Shown piece by piece: positions 8,967 through 17,068 of a DNA stretch of 64,000 bases. The DNA lies in assembly GCF_029051685.1 (NCBI RefSeq), contig NZ_JAACFT010000041.1, positions 1-64,000 of the forward strand, given 5' to 3'. This stretch comes from Bradyrhizobium sp. CSA207 (GTDB lineage Bacteria; Pseudomonadota; Alphaproteobacteria; Rhizobiales; Xanthobacteraceae). Below the pieces are notes generated by a model. The model had not been told where the DNA came from and ran no database searches. It saw only the letters and a list, made by a program, of their open reading frames with translations. Position 1 is the stretch's first letter, and the number at the start of each line of letters is the position of its first letter. Made by a program: the position numbers and the translations under genes.

Positions 8967-9656
8967 TCAGGCGTCGAGATTGTGCAGACGCTGGCGGTTG
9001 CGCAGCACGATCTGGCGGGCGCCGGAGAAGCCCAAAATGCCCTGTGCGTGAAGCTGCGACAGCGCGCGGGACACGGTCTCCAGCGTGAGGCCCAGATAGT
9101 CGCCGATGTCGCGCCGGCACATCGGCAGCGCCATCATGCTGGCGACGGCCAGGCGGCGGTCCATTTCGAGCAGGAAAGTTGCAACGCGCTCCATTGCGGT
9201 CTTGCGTCCGAGCAGAAGCATATGATCCTCGGCATGGCGCAGCTCACCGGCCGTCATGGCCCAGAGCTTGCGCGCGACCTGTACGTCGGTGCCGGCGACC
9301 CTTTCGAGGCTGGCCCGCGCCACGAGGCGCACGCTGGTGACGATAATCGCTTCGGCCGCGAGGCGATGCGTCTGGCCGGGTTCCAGGCCGAACACGTCGC
9401 CGGGAAGGTGGAACGCGCCGATCTGACGGCGGCCGTCGGAGAGCAGCTTATAGCTGCGCACCGCGCCGGAGACGACCTGATAAACATATTCGGCGAGCTC
9501 GTCCTCGCCGTAGATCTCCTCGTCCTTGCGATAGGAGAACTCGGTGGCGACGAGACCGACATGTCGGGCGATCGCGCCGAACTGGTCGGAAACGGGACGC
9601 GCGGGAGCGATCTTAATCGCCTCGGTCTTGAGCGTCTGGGTCAGCATCTGCGCCAT
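8967..9656 (-). CDS. fixK2: FixK2, Crp/Fnr-family regulator of microaerobic genes
   Basis: 229 residues: cyclic-nucleotide-like beta-roll (about 20-120, e.g. YQVVSGAVRSYKLLSDGRRQ), dimer helix (about 130-150), and C-terminal HTH (DIGDYLGLTLETVSRALSQL). There is no N-terminal cysteine cluster, as in FixK2 rather than Fnr. The single Cys in ALPMCRRDIG corresponds to the redox-sensitive Cys183 of Bradyrhizobium FixK2. Glu and Arg of the recognition helix (TLETVSRAL) are kept. It binds TTGA-N6-TCAA sites and activates cbb3 oxidase, haem and denitrification genes under low oxygen. It is last in the fixL-fixJ-regulator-fixK2 cluster. An ATG three codons in (9647) has better GGAG spacing than the one at 9656. 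Confidence 0.95.
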   Translation of the reverse strand: MAQMLTQTLKTEAIKIAPARPVSDQFGAIARHVGLVATEFSYRKDEEIYGEDELAEYVYQVVSGAVRSYKLLSDGRRQIGAFHLPGDVFGLEPGQTHRLAAEAIIVTSVRLVARASLERVAGTDVQVARKLWAMTAGELRHAEDHMLLLGRKTAMERVATFLLEMDRRLAVASMMALPMCRRDIGDYLGLTLETVSRALSQLHAQGILGFSGARQIVLRNRQRLHNLDA

Positions 9657-9750
9657 CTCCGTTGTGATGGCGCATTGCTACGCGGGATTGTGGGGCCTGA
9701 AAATTTCGAGCGATATCTTAGGGAGGTGCCCTTACGGAGAATCCCGTAGG

Positions 9751-10173
9751 TCAGTTTTCGTGCCGGTCCTGGATCGCGCGGCGGATGCGCTTGATCAGGT
9801 TTTCATCGAGAAGCGGCTTTAAAATCACGTCTTTCACGCCTGCCGCCGCCGCCCGGGTGGAGATATTCCCGTGGGGATAGCCGGTGATCAGGATCACGGG
9901 CGTGTCGCCGTCGGATTGGCGCAGACGGCGGGCCAACTCGATGCCGTTGATGTCGGGCATCTTGTAGTCGATCACGTAACAGTCGGCGCGGGGCGGGCTC
10001 GCCGCATTGAGCAGCGCCGTGGCATTCCTGAAGGTCCGCACGACAAAACCGTCGGTTTCCAACAGGAACCGCAGGGAGCCCAGCACGGCGGCATCGTCAT
10101 CGACCACGTAGACGGTTGGCTTTGCCGACGACGCCGTTGCGAGCTGCTGATGCTGCGAGCCGATCTCGATCAT
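9751..10173 (-). CDS. single-domain response regulator between fixJ and fixK2
   Basis: 140 residues forming a CheY-like receiver only: acidic pair VYVVDDDAAVLGSLRFLLET, phospho-acceptor Asp in ADCYVIDYKMPDINGIELA, Thr in VILITGYP and Lys in VKDVILKPLLDENL. There is no output domain. In Bradyrhizobium diazoefficiens a gene of this kind occupies the same place between fixJ and fixK2. It could act as a phosphate sink or modulator of FixL or FixK2, but this is inferred. A FixK-type box precedes it. Confidence 0.9.
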   Translation of the reverse strand: MIEIGSQHQQLATASSAKPTVYVVDDDAAVLGSLRFLLETDGFVVRTFRNATALLNAASPPRADCYVIDYKMPDINGIELARRLRQSDGDTPVILITGYPHGNISTRAAAAGVKDVILKPLLDENLIKRIRRAIQDRHEN

Positions 10174-10206
10174 GCTGACTGGCTAGCACAGGCCGGCGCA
10201 AGGGCT

Positions 10207-10220
10207 TTGACCTGTCTCAA
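10207..10220 (-). promoter_or_regulatory. FixK/Fnr-type box TTGACCTGTCTCAA
   Basis: Matches TTGA-N6-TCAA exactly in both half-sites. Its centre is about 40 bases upstream of the response-regulator start codon at 10173, so that position would place the transcription start almost at the ATG; a downstream start or a repressor role is possible. It fits feedback by FixK2 on its own cluster. Confidence 0.65.
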
Positions 10221-10236
10221 AGGGCTCTAACCTCTC

Positions 10237-10854
10237 TCAATCCTTGATCAGGCCGGCGCGCATCGCGAGCCGCACCAGCTCCGAAAGGCTGCTCGCCTGC
10301 ATCTTGGTCATCACATTGGCCCGGTAGACCTCGATCGTGCGCGGGCTGATATCGTATTCGCGGGCGATCAGCTTGTTGGAGAGACCTGCGACCAGCCCCT
10401 CCATGACCTGGTGCTCGCGCGGGCTCAACGAGGCGACACGGGCGGCAATATCCTGGGCGATGGCCTCGTTCTTGGCGACCGGTTCGGCTTGGCGGATCGC
10501 GGCTTCGATCATAGTGACGAGGCCGTCGTCCTCGAACGGCTTTTCCAGGAAGTCGACCGCACCAAGCTTCATCGCCTCGACTGCAAGCGGCACGTCGCCG
10601 TGACCAGTCATGATCAGGATCGGAAACGGACTGTTCTGCGCCTTCATGCGCTTGAGAAGCTCGATTCCATCAAGGCCCGGCATGCGGATGTCCGAGACGA
10701 CGCAGCCGAAGGCGAGGCCGCGCAGGGCGTTGAGGAAGCCTTGCGCGTCGTCGAACAGCGTGACGCCAAAGCCGGACGAATCCAGCAGGAAGTTCAGCGA
10801 GTCCCGCATCGCCTCGTCGTCGTCGATGACGTAGATCATTCCCTTGGTCGTCAT
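10237..10854 (-). CDS. fixJ: FixJ response regulator (LuxR-type output)
   Basis: 205 residues. Receiver domain (1-120) has IYVIDDDEAMRDSLNFLLDS, the phospho-acceptor Asp55 in VVSDIRMPGLDG, Thr in ILIMTGHGDVP and Lys in DFLEKPFEDD. The C-terminal LuxR/GerE HTH has SLSPREHQVMEGLVAGLSNK and ISPRTIEVYRANVMTKMQAS. Phosphorylated by FixL when oxygen is low, FixJ activates fixK2. The start lies 3 bases after the fixL stop on the same strand, implying one transcript and translational coupling. Confidence 0.97.
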   Translation of the reverse strand: MTTKGMIYVIDDDEAMRDSLNFLLDSSGFGVTLFDDAQGFLNALRGLAFGCVVSDIRMPGLDGIELLKRMKAQNSPFPILIMTGHGDVPLAVEAMKLGAVDFLEKPFEDDGLVTMIEAAIRQAEPVAKNEAIAQDIAARVASLSPREHQVMEGLVAGLSNKLIAREYDISPRTIEVYRANVMTKMQASSLSELVRLAMRAGLIKD

Positions 10855-10857
10855 GGA

Positions 10858-12375
10858 TCAGTTCTCGTCGGCTGCCGGCAGGGTGAAGCGGAATGTCGCG
10901 CCGCCCGATGCGTTGCTCTCGGCCCACATGCGGCCGCCGTGAGCCTCGATGATCGAGCGGCTGATCGACAGTCCCACACCCATGCCGGTGTCCTTGGTGG
11001 TGAAGAAGGTTTGAAACAGGTTTGGAATCACGTCGTCCTGGAAACCGGACCCGGTGTCTGACACCTCGACCTCGATCATGTCGTCGGCGACGGGCATGTT
11101 GGTGAGGATCAGTTCGCGTCGCGGCGACTGCGCCATCGCTTCCAGCGCGTTGCGGAACAGATTGACCAGCACCTGCTGGATCTGCACCCGGTCGGCGAGC
11201 ACGAGGTCGGCGTTCGGATTGAGGCTGAAGCGGAGCTGCACGTTCTGATCGCGCGCGCCGGCAAGCCCGAGCGCGCCGGCCTCCTCGATCAGCTTGGAGA
11301 GGCTCTCGACCCGCTTCTCCGATTCGCCGCGGGAGACGAAGTCGCGCAGGCGCCGGATGATCTGGCCGGCGCGCAACGCCTGCTCGGCGGCGCGGTCCAG
11401 TGCACTCTCGATCTTCGCCGTGTTCGGATCGCTGCTGCCCGCGAGCAGCCGCCGCGATCCTTTCATGTAATTGCTGATCGCCGCCAGCGGCTGGTTGAGC
11501 TCGTGGGCGAGCGCGGAGGCCATTTCGCCCATGGCGGTCAGCCGCGAGACGTGAACGAGCTCGGACTGCAATTCCTGGAGCCGCGCCTGGGTCTGTTGAT
11601 GCTCGGTGAGGTCGCGGATGAAGCCGGTGAAGTAAGGCTCGCCGCCTGACTGCATCTCGCCGATCGCCAGATGCATCGGGAAAGTGGTTCCGTCGCGGCG
11701 CTTGCCGGTCACGATGCGTCCGATGCCGATGATGTGCGGATCGCCGGTGGTGCGGTAGCGGGCGATGTAGCTGTCATGGCGGGATCGGTCCGGCTCCGGC
11801 ATCATGATGCTGACATTCTGGCCGATGGCCTCATGCTCAGGCCAGCCGAACAGGCGCTCAGCCGCCGTGCTGAAGAGTTGGATGATGCCGCGGCCGTCGA
11901 TGACGATCATCGCATCGGGAATCGTCTGGAGGATCGACTGGAGGTGCGTCTCGCGGGTGCGCAGCGCTTCCTCGACCTGTTTCTCCTCGTTGACGTCGAG
12001 AAAAATGCCACTGAGATGGCGGGCGGTACCGGCCTCGTCCCGGATGAGACCTGCCCGGCCGCGAATCCAGCTCCACACGCCTGAGGCATTGACAACTCTG
12101 AAGGAGACGTCGAAGCCGCCGCCGCGCTCGACGACGTGCTTGATCGCGCTCTCCACTCGCTCGCGCTCCGCAGGACCAAGACGCGAGAGAAGGAGTTCAT
12201 AGCTTGCCGGTTGATCCCCTTCGATGCCGAGCAACATTCTGGCGGTGGCCGACCACTCCAGCTCGCGCGTCCTGAGGTCGAGATCCCAGGTGCCGACGCC
12301 AAAGCCTTCAATCCGGAAGCGAAAATGCTCGTCGCGAGCGTCGTCTGGCGGATGCGTTACGCGGCTCGGCGACAA
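10858..12375 (-). CDS. fixL: FixL oxygen-sensing haem PAS histidine kinase
   Basis: Read from TTG at 12375 the protein is 505 residues, the length of Bradyrhizobium FixL. With this start the haem-ligand His is residue 200 (RSRHDSYIARYR), the oxygen-switch Arg is 220 (IIGIGRIV) and the autophosphorylated His is 291 (SALAHELNQPLAA), exactly the published numbering. Order: PAS-A (about 20-135), haem PAS-B (about 140-255), coiled linker, HisKA and HATPase (GSGFQDDVIPNLFQTFFTTK and GMGVGLSISRSI). No membrane segments, so a soluble sensor. Loss of oxygen from haem turns on phosphotransfer to FixJ. The open frame extends to 12456 but that extension has no support. It is divergent from the universal stress gene. 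Confidence 0.97.
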   Translation of the reverse strand: MSPSRVTHPPDDARDEHFRFRIEGFGVGTWDLDLRTRELEWSATARMLLGIEGDQPASYELLLSRLGPAERERVESAIKHVVERGGGFDVSFRVVNASGVWSWIRGRAGLIRDEAGTARHLSGIFLDVNEEKQVEEALRTRETHLQSILQTIPDAMIVIDGRGIIQLFSTAAERLFGWPEHEAIGQNVSIMMPEPDRSRHDSYIARYRTTGDPHIIGIGRIVTGKRRDGTTFPMHLAIGEMQSGGEPYFTGFIRDLTEHQQTQARLQELQSELVHVSRLTAMGEMASALAHELNQPLAAISNYMKGSRRLLAGSSDPNTAKIESALDRAAEQALRAGQIIRRLRDFVSRGESEKRVESLSKLIEEAGALGLAGARDQNVQLRFSLNPNADLVLADRVQIQQVLVNLFRNALEAMAQSPRRELILTNMPVADDMIEVEVSDTGSGFQDDVIPNLFQTFFTTKDTGMGVGLSISRSIIEAHGGRMWAESNASGGATFRFTLPAADEN

Positions 12376-12509
12376 GCTATTGCACCCATTCTCCCGCAGC
12401 GGGTCCCCGTGCCACGAGGGTGGCGGCAATTTCGCCCAAGGCCGGGCCGGAGGCAAGTTCGGATGTCCGACTCCATTGGCGGATTTCTCGCAGCATGGTG
12501 CGAGGACAT

Positions 12510-12523
12510 TTGATCTATCTCAT
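12510..12523 (+). promoter_or_regulatory. FixK-type box TTGATCTATCTCAT before the stress gene
   Basis: TTGA-N6-TCAT, one base from the TTGA-N6-TCAA consensus. With the centre at 12516.5, activation from -41.5 would place a transcript start near 12558, 24 bases before the ATG at 12582. That is the classical class II geometry and suggests microaerobic control of the stress-protein gene by FixK2. Confidence 0.6.
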
Positions 12524-12581
12524 CCTGCCTTGCGTCGGTGCGGCTAGATTTCCATAGCAACGCACTGCCCGGAGGCTACCG

Positions 12582-13414
12582 ATGACATACGCGACCGTGA
12601 CGGTCAGCCTGGCGCTCGATCAGCCCAACGAGGCGCGTCTTCAGGTCGCGAGCGAGTTCGCCGAGCGGTTCGAGGCGAGCATCGTCGGCATCGCCGCGGC
12701 GCAGTTCGCGCCGCCGATCTATTTCACCGACGGCGCCGAGGCCCAGAGCCTGATCGACCAGGGTGAGGCCTCCGTCAAGCGGCGCCTTGCCGATCTGGAA
12801 GCGCAATTCCGCGCCGCGACGAGGGCGCGCGGCGGACATGCGCAATGGCGCAGCGCCATGGATTTTCCCACGCGGTTTGTCCTGGCGCAGCTGCGGTGCG
12901 CCGATATCGTCGTCAGCGGCGGGCACAGCCGGCCTTTTCCAATGCCTTTTTGCTCGCAAGCCCGAAGGATCTGGTGATGCAGGCCGGCCGGCCGCTCCTG
13001 ATCGTGCCCGACGGGGCCAACTGGCTCGATCTGCGCAGCGTGCTCGTGGCCTGGAAAGGCGCGCCCGAGGCGCGGCGGGCGCTCGCCGATGCATTGCCGA
13101 TGCTGCGCAAGGCGAGGGACATCACCATCATCGAGATTCCGGAAGGCGATGACGACGGCTCGGCGGCGACGGCGCGCGCCACGGATGTTGCCGCATGGCT
13201 CGCTCGTCACGGCGTCGCTGCGACCGCGCGCATCCCCGAGGCCGCGACAGACCAAACCGCCGCCGCGCAATTGGAGAAGATCGCCGATGAGGCAGGCGCC
13301 GGCCTCATCGTCGCCGGCGCCTACGGTCATTTGCGCTTCCGCGAGCTGATCCTCGGCGACGTCACGCAGCATCTGGTGACGCAATCCGCCCGCTGCGTGT
13401 TGCTGTCGCATTGA
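12582..13414 (+). pseudogene. tandem universal stress protein (UspA), single frameshift
   Basis: The first frame (12582 to about 12930) gives MTYATVTVSLALDQPNEARL and ends in DIVVSGGHS. The second frame resumes at SNAFLLASPKDLVMQAGRPL and runs to a clear UspA end, GLIVAGAYGHLRFRELILGD then VTQHLVTQSARCVLLSH, containing the G-2x-G-9x-G type nucleotide-binding motif. One missing base near 12935 separates them; repaired, the protein would be about 277 residues, the length of double-domain Usp proteins. The gene is either recently broken or affected by a sequencing error. A FixK box upstream and a CBS gene downstream are consistent with a low-oxygen stress operon. Confidence 0.75.
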
Positions 13415-13453
13415 CGGCCGGGCCGCCACAGAACCAATCGATGAGGACGCGCC

Positions 13454-13879
13454 ATGTACAAGTTTCTTGAGCAGACCGTCGACAGCTACATGACGCGCAA
13501 CGTCCGGACGGTGAAGCGCGATCTCGACATGCTCGAACTCAGCGAGATGTTCGAGCAGGACGATTTCAACAGCTATCCAGTCGAGGACGACGAGCAAGTC
13601 GTCGGCATCGTCACCAAATTCGACATCCTGAAGAGCTTCGCCTTCACGCCGAGCCAGATGCTGCCGCGTTATCACGAACTGATGAGGCGCAAGGTCGGCG
13701 ATGTCATGACGCCCGAGTTCATCTATGTCAGTCCCGAGACCAGGTTGACGCGCGTGCTCCAGATCATGGTCGATCACCGCATCAGGAGCGTCATCGTGCT
13801 CAACAGCCGCCAGAAGCTGGTCGGCATCATCGCCCGCGAGGACGTCATCGCGCCCCTCAAGGCGACCGCGCGCGACTGA
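13454..13879 (+). CDS. two-CBS-domain protein
   Basis: 141 residues with two CBS repeats: VDSYMTRNVRTVKRDLDMLE..YPVEDDEQVVGIVTKFDILK (about 9-60) and VGDVMTPEFIYVSPETRLTR..IRSVIVLNSRQKLVGIIARE (about 75-135). Such pairs bind adenine nucleotides and act as energy sensors. GAGGACGCGCC precedes the ATG. It follows the universal stress gene by 40 bases in the same direction, so both probably share the FixK-type promoter; Usp-CBS pairs are common in low-oxygen regulons. Confidence 0.88.
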   Translation: MYKFLEQTVDSYMTRNVRTVKRDLDMLELSEMFEQDDFNSYPVEDDEQVVGIVTKFDILKSFAFTPSQMLPRYHELMRRKVGDVMTPEFIYVSPETRLTRVLQIMVDHRIRSVIVLNSRQKLVGIIAREDVIAPLKATARD

Positions 13880-13936
13880 CAGGGCGTCCGCAAATCCGTC
13901 GACTTGAGCTCCGTGATTTCACGAAAGCGGTGGTTG

Positions 13937-13953
13937 CCGCGCGCACTGCGCGG
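13937..13953 (+). terminator. short GC hairpin after the CBS gene
   Basis: CCGCGC-gcact-GCGCGG forms a 6-bp stem 58 bases after the CBS stop. There is no T tract, so it may be a weak terminator or just a stable RNA end. Confidence 0.35.
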
Positions 13954-14006
13954 AGCGCGAGCGCTCCGATTAGTGACCGCTTCACATTAACAGAAACTCA
14001 CTCACC

Positions 14007-14020
14007 TTGATTTCAATCAA
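14007..14020 (+). promoter_or_regulatory. perfect FixK box TTGATTTCAATCAA
   Basis: A fully symmetric TTGA-TTTCAA-TCAA site, the best FixK/Fnr match in the window. The only plus-strand coding trace downstream is a broken acyl-AMP ligase, so its original target gene seems to have been lost or replaced. Confidence 0.7.
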
Positions 14021-14099
14021 GTCCCCGCGAGGTCGATGCGCCCGGCTTTGCCTTCGTTGTGGGCTCCATGACCAATCGATTTTCTAAAACCGGCGGTCT

Positions 14100-14577
14100 T
14101 GGATGACCTTCTTGACGTCGTCACAGTCCCGCAAGAGGTGAGGGGCGCGTCGATTGCCTTGCTGCAGGAATGCAGGCGCGGAGACCCTTGTTGCGGCGCG
14201 TGTAGTCGCCCACGCCCTCGCTCTGCCGCGCGGTCGCGACAAGGGCGTGAGCTGGTTGCCGATGTACCATGAGATGGGCCTGATCGGGTTTGTCCTGACG
14301 CCGCTGATCGGCGGCGTCACGGCCGTGTTCTTGCCGACACGGCGGTTCGTCTCGGAGCCCGGCTCGTGGCTAGCAACGATTAGCCGTCAAGCGCGACGAT
14401 CACGTTTGCGCCGAACTTCGCACTGGCGCTTGCGACGAAGTGGACGCCAGCGACCATCGCGCAGCGCCTCGATCTGTCTTGTTTGCGCGTCGTGGGCTGT
14501 GGTGCCGACCCGCTCGACGCCCTCGCCGCCGTCCCGCGACGGGTCCAGCCGGTCGACCGGCGATCTTGCCCGGACTA
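14100..14577 (+). pseudogene. fatty-acyl-AMP ligase/acyl-CoA synthetase fragment
   Basis: Frames joined across one shift read GVSWLPMYHEMGLIGFVLTP, LIGGVTAVFLPTRRFVSEPG, then ATITFAPNFALALATKWTPA and LSCLRVVGCGADPLDALAA. These are the middle motifs of FadD32-like fatty-acyl-AMP ligases (PMYHDMGLIG and VxGAEP-like). The P-loop-like SGSTG segment and the C-terminal lid are missing. It ends at a TAG in 14575-14577. Confidence 0.6.
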
Positions 14578-14579
14578 GC

Positions 14580-15077
14580 GCGATGTCCGAACCCTTCCGG
14601 GTCGCGTACCACCAGTCTATCCAGTAGTCGGATGCGCTCAGTGTTCGACGGCCTCTTTGCATGGCGCATCGGGCCCCAATGTCCCCGCACGACCGTCCAC
14701 GTCGGTTCAATACCTCCGCCGCGTCGGCGAACCCAAAGGCTGCCGAGCTTTTTGTGCAAGCTTTCCGACCGAGCCAGACGCCTCCCGAATTTCCACACCG
14801 CCTGCGCCAGGTCACTCTGGCGCGCGCCGCAGGCGATTCGAGCAGCAGGTTCTCGTCCTCTGATAGCCGGCGAGACAGTCGCGCAGAAGGATTCACGAAA
14901 CCGACCAGCGTGCCCGGTATGGTGACGGAGTCGTCCTCCGGCAGCGGCAGCGACTCTTCGAAGTCCTTCGGTCCGTCGCTCTCGCCCGTATTTGGCGCAG
15001 AGTGGCGATGCATTCCGGCCGATTTAGAACATGGCTACCTTTTTGGACATCCTTGCAGTTGCATCGCACCATTTAGC
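14580..15077. other. no recognisable gene
   Basis: Open frames exist on the minus strand (for example IPGTLVGFVNPSARLSRRLS near 14900) but none could be tied to a family. It probably holds remnants of one or two genes. Confidence 0.35.
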
Positions 15078-15108
15078 TTGACTTTGGCGTGGGTGAGTGC
15101 TTACTCAC
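15078..15108 (+). promoter_or_regulatory. tetR promoter with overlapping operator palindrome
   Basis: TTGACT (15078-15083) resembles a -35 box. The perfect inverted repeat GTGAGT-GCTT-ACTCAC (15093-15108) lies over the expected -10 region, immediately before the TetR start. This is the usual place for a TetR-family repressor to bind and shut off its own operon. Confidence 0.6.
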
Positions 15109-15112
15109 TCGC

Positions 15113-15808
15113 ATGAGCTCACTGCGAATGACCAGCGACCTGAGGCGTCAATTGATCCTCAGTGCCGCAAAGCGCTGCTTTGCCCGACACGGCTATACCG
15201 GCACCACGACCAAGAGCGTGGCGGCCGCCGCTGCCATTTCCGAGGCGCTGCTGTTCAAGCATTTCCCGTCCAAGGCGGCGCTCTACGCTGAGATTCTCAG
15301 CGACGAGTGCGAGGCCGACCCGGCGCTGATGGAGCTGCTGGAACGGGAGCCCTCGACCGTCACCTTGGTCGAGCTGATCCGCGGCATGGTCCAGCATTTC
15401 CTTCATATCGCCGACGGCCCCGACCAGGAAGAGGCCCAGCGCCTGCGACTAACGGCCACGAGCCAGTTGGATGATGGCGAATTCGCGCGTTTGCTATATG
15501 CAAAGGTCGAGAAGCTGATCGGAGCGGCCTTCGTCGCCTCGCACGAGCGCGCGGTCGCCGCCGGCGACGCGCGGCCGTGCACCGGCGACCCGCTCAATCT
15601 GTTCTGGTTTGCGCATCATTCGCTGGTGATGGCGGCGCTGACCAGGCTGCCGGCCACGCCCTGCCTCGACTACGGCAAGGCAAGCGATCTGGAGCGCCAG
15701 CTCTGTGAGTTTCTCCTGAGAGGTATCGGACTTAACGACGCCGCAATTGCTCCGCATCTGGGCCGCGCCCCGGATCTCGGCAAGACGGCGAGTGCAGAAA
15801 GTGCATGA
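15113..15808 (+). CDS. TetR-family transcriptional repressor of efflux operon
   Basis: 231 residues. The N-terminal HTH is canonical: LILSAAKRCFARHGYTGTTT then KSVAAAAAISEALLFKHFPSK AALYAEI. The C-terminal ligand domain is helical and unassigned. The ATG at 15113 is chosen over upstream codons because the operator palindrome sits directly before it; an in-frame ATG at 15128 is also possible. Its stop is followed one base later by the ATG of the membrane-fusion gene, so tetR, MFP and RND form one operon, with the repressor likely responding to a pump substrate. Confidence 0.9.
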   Translation: MSSLRMTSDLRRQLILSAAKRCFARHGYTGTTTKSVAAAAAISEALLFKHFPSKAALYAEILSDECEADPALMELLEREPSTVTLVELIRGMVQHFLHIADGPDQEEAQRLRLTATSQLDDGEFARLLYAKVEKLIGAAFVASHERAVAAGDARPCTGDPLNLFWFAHHSLVMAALTRLPATPCLDYGKASDLERQLCEFLLRGIGLNDAAIAPHLGRAPDLGKTASAESA

Positions 15809-15809
15809 C

Positions 15810-17000
15810 ATGAACATCGTAACCGAACACAAGATATCGGGCGAACCGATCGACAAGGCGCCGGAGCGCCCGGTTCGGCCGCTGCTGTGGTTCATCATCG
15901 TCGGCTCGCTGCTGGCTGTGCTCGTCGGTGGTCTCGTCTGGTTCAATTATTTTCGCGGCCAGATGATCAAGCAGTTCTTCGCCAACAACAAGCCGCCGCC
16001 GGTTGCGGTGAGCGTGGCCGAGGCGAAGTCGGAGGTAGTGCCGAACCTATTGACCGCGGTCGGCGGGCTTGCCGCCGTGCACCAGGTCGACGTCACCACC
16101 GACGTCAACGGCCGCGTCACCGAGATCAAGTTCGAGCCGGGCACGCATGTCGAGGCCGGCACGCCGCTGGTGCAGCTGTTCGACGCGCCGGAGCAGGGCG
16201 ACCTCGCCAATTTCAAGGCGCAGGCAACCGTCGCGCAGCTGTCGCTCGACCGCGCCAAGCAGTTGGCGTCGCGCCAATTCGGTCCGCAGGCAACCGTCGA
16301 CCAGGCACAGGCGGCCTACGACCAGGCGCAGGCCGGCATCGCCAAGACCGAGGCGCTGATCTCGCAGAAGCTGGTGCGCGCGCCGTTCTCCGGCGATCTC
16401 GGCGTCCGCAAGGTCGAGGTCGGGCAGTATCTGACGGCCGGCACGGCCATCGTATCGCTGACCGATCTGTCGGAGCTGTGGGCCAACTTCACGGTGACGG
16501 AAAAGGATTCGGGCAACCTCAAGGTCGGCCAATCGGTTCGGCTGAGGGTCGACGCCTATCCGGGCCGCACCTTCGACGCCAAGATCACCACGATCGAGCC
16601 GCAGATTTCGGCCGACACCCGCAACATCCGCGTGCAGGCCACCGTCGCCAATCCGGAGAAGATCCTGAAGCCCGGCATGTTCGTGACCACCACTGTGGTG
16701 CTGCCGGATAAGCCCGCGGTGATCACCGTGCCGGAGACGGCGGTCGATTACACGCTGTACGGCGACTCGGTGTTCGTGATCACCGAGAAGAAGGAAGAAG
16801 ACGGCAAGACCAGTCTGAGTGCGGTGCGCACCTTCGTGCAGACCGGCAGCCGGGTCGAGGGTCGCGTTGAAATCCTCAAAGGTGTGAAGCCGGGCGACAA
16901 GGTCGTCGCCGTCGGCCAGCTCAAGCTGCAATCGGGCGCGCCGGTGTCGATTTCCGCCGATCCGGCCCCGCAGATCCCGGCGCAACCGCCGCGCTACTAA
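15810..17000 (+). CDS. RND efflux periplasmic adaptor (HlyD/MFP family)
   Basis: 396 residues from ATG 15810. One N-terminal membrane anchor (about 25-50, LLWFIIVGSLLAVLVGGLVW) is followed by the lipoyl half-motif GGLAAVHQVDVTTDVNGRVT and EPGTHVEAGTPLVQLFD, an alpha-hairpin rich in Ala/Gln (about 125-180), the second lipoyl half (LVRAPFSGDLGVRKVEVGQY), and a beta-barrel (SVRLRVDAYPGRTFDAKITT). It bridges the inner-membrane RND pump and an outer-membrane channel; no TolC-like gene is present in the window. Any extension to 15747 overlaps tetR and is unlikely. Confidence 0.93.
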   Translation: MNIVTEHKISGEPIDKAPERPVRPLLWFIIVGSLLAVLVGGLVWFNYFRGQMIKQFFANNKPPPVAVSVAEAKSEVVPNLLTAVGGLAAVHQVDVTTDVNGRVTEIKFEPGTHVEAGTPLVQLFDAPEQGDLANFKAQATVAQLSLDRAKQLASRQFGPQATVDQAQAAYDQAQAGIAKTEALISQKLVRAPFSGDLGVRKVEVGQYLTAGTAIVSLTDLSELWANFTVTEKDSGNLKVGQSVRLRVDAYPGRTFDAKITTIEPQISADTRNIRVQATVANPEKILKPGMFVTTTVVLPDKPAVITVPETAVDYTLYGDSVFVITEKKEEDGKTSLSAVRTFVQTGSRVEGRVEILKGVKPGDKVVAVGQLKLQSGAPVSISADPAPQIPAQPPRY

Positions 17001-17068
17001 CCATACAATTGCGTGATCCGGCCCGGCCGGATCACGCTTCTTGAGACATAGAAATCGAGATCGCCGCG

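Noticed and set aside
14071..14090. CAATCGATTTT-like stretch recalling a nod box
   Set aside because: Only the 3' portion fits; the ATC motifs of the 5' part are absent and no nod gene follows.
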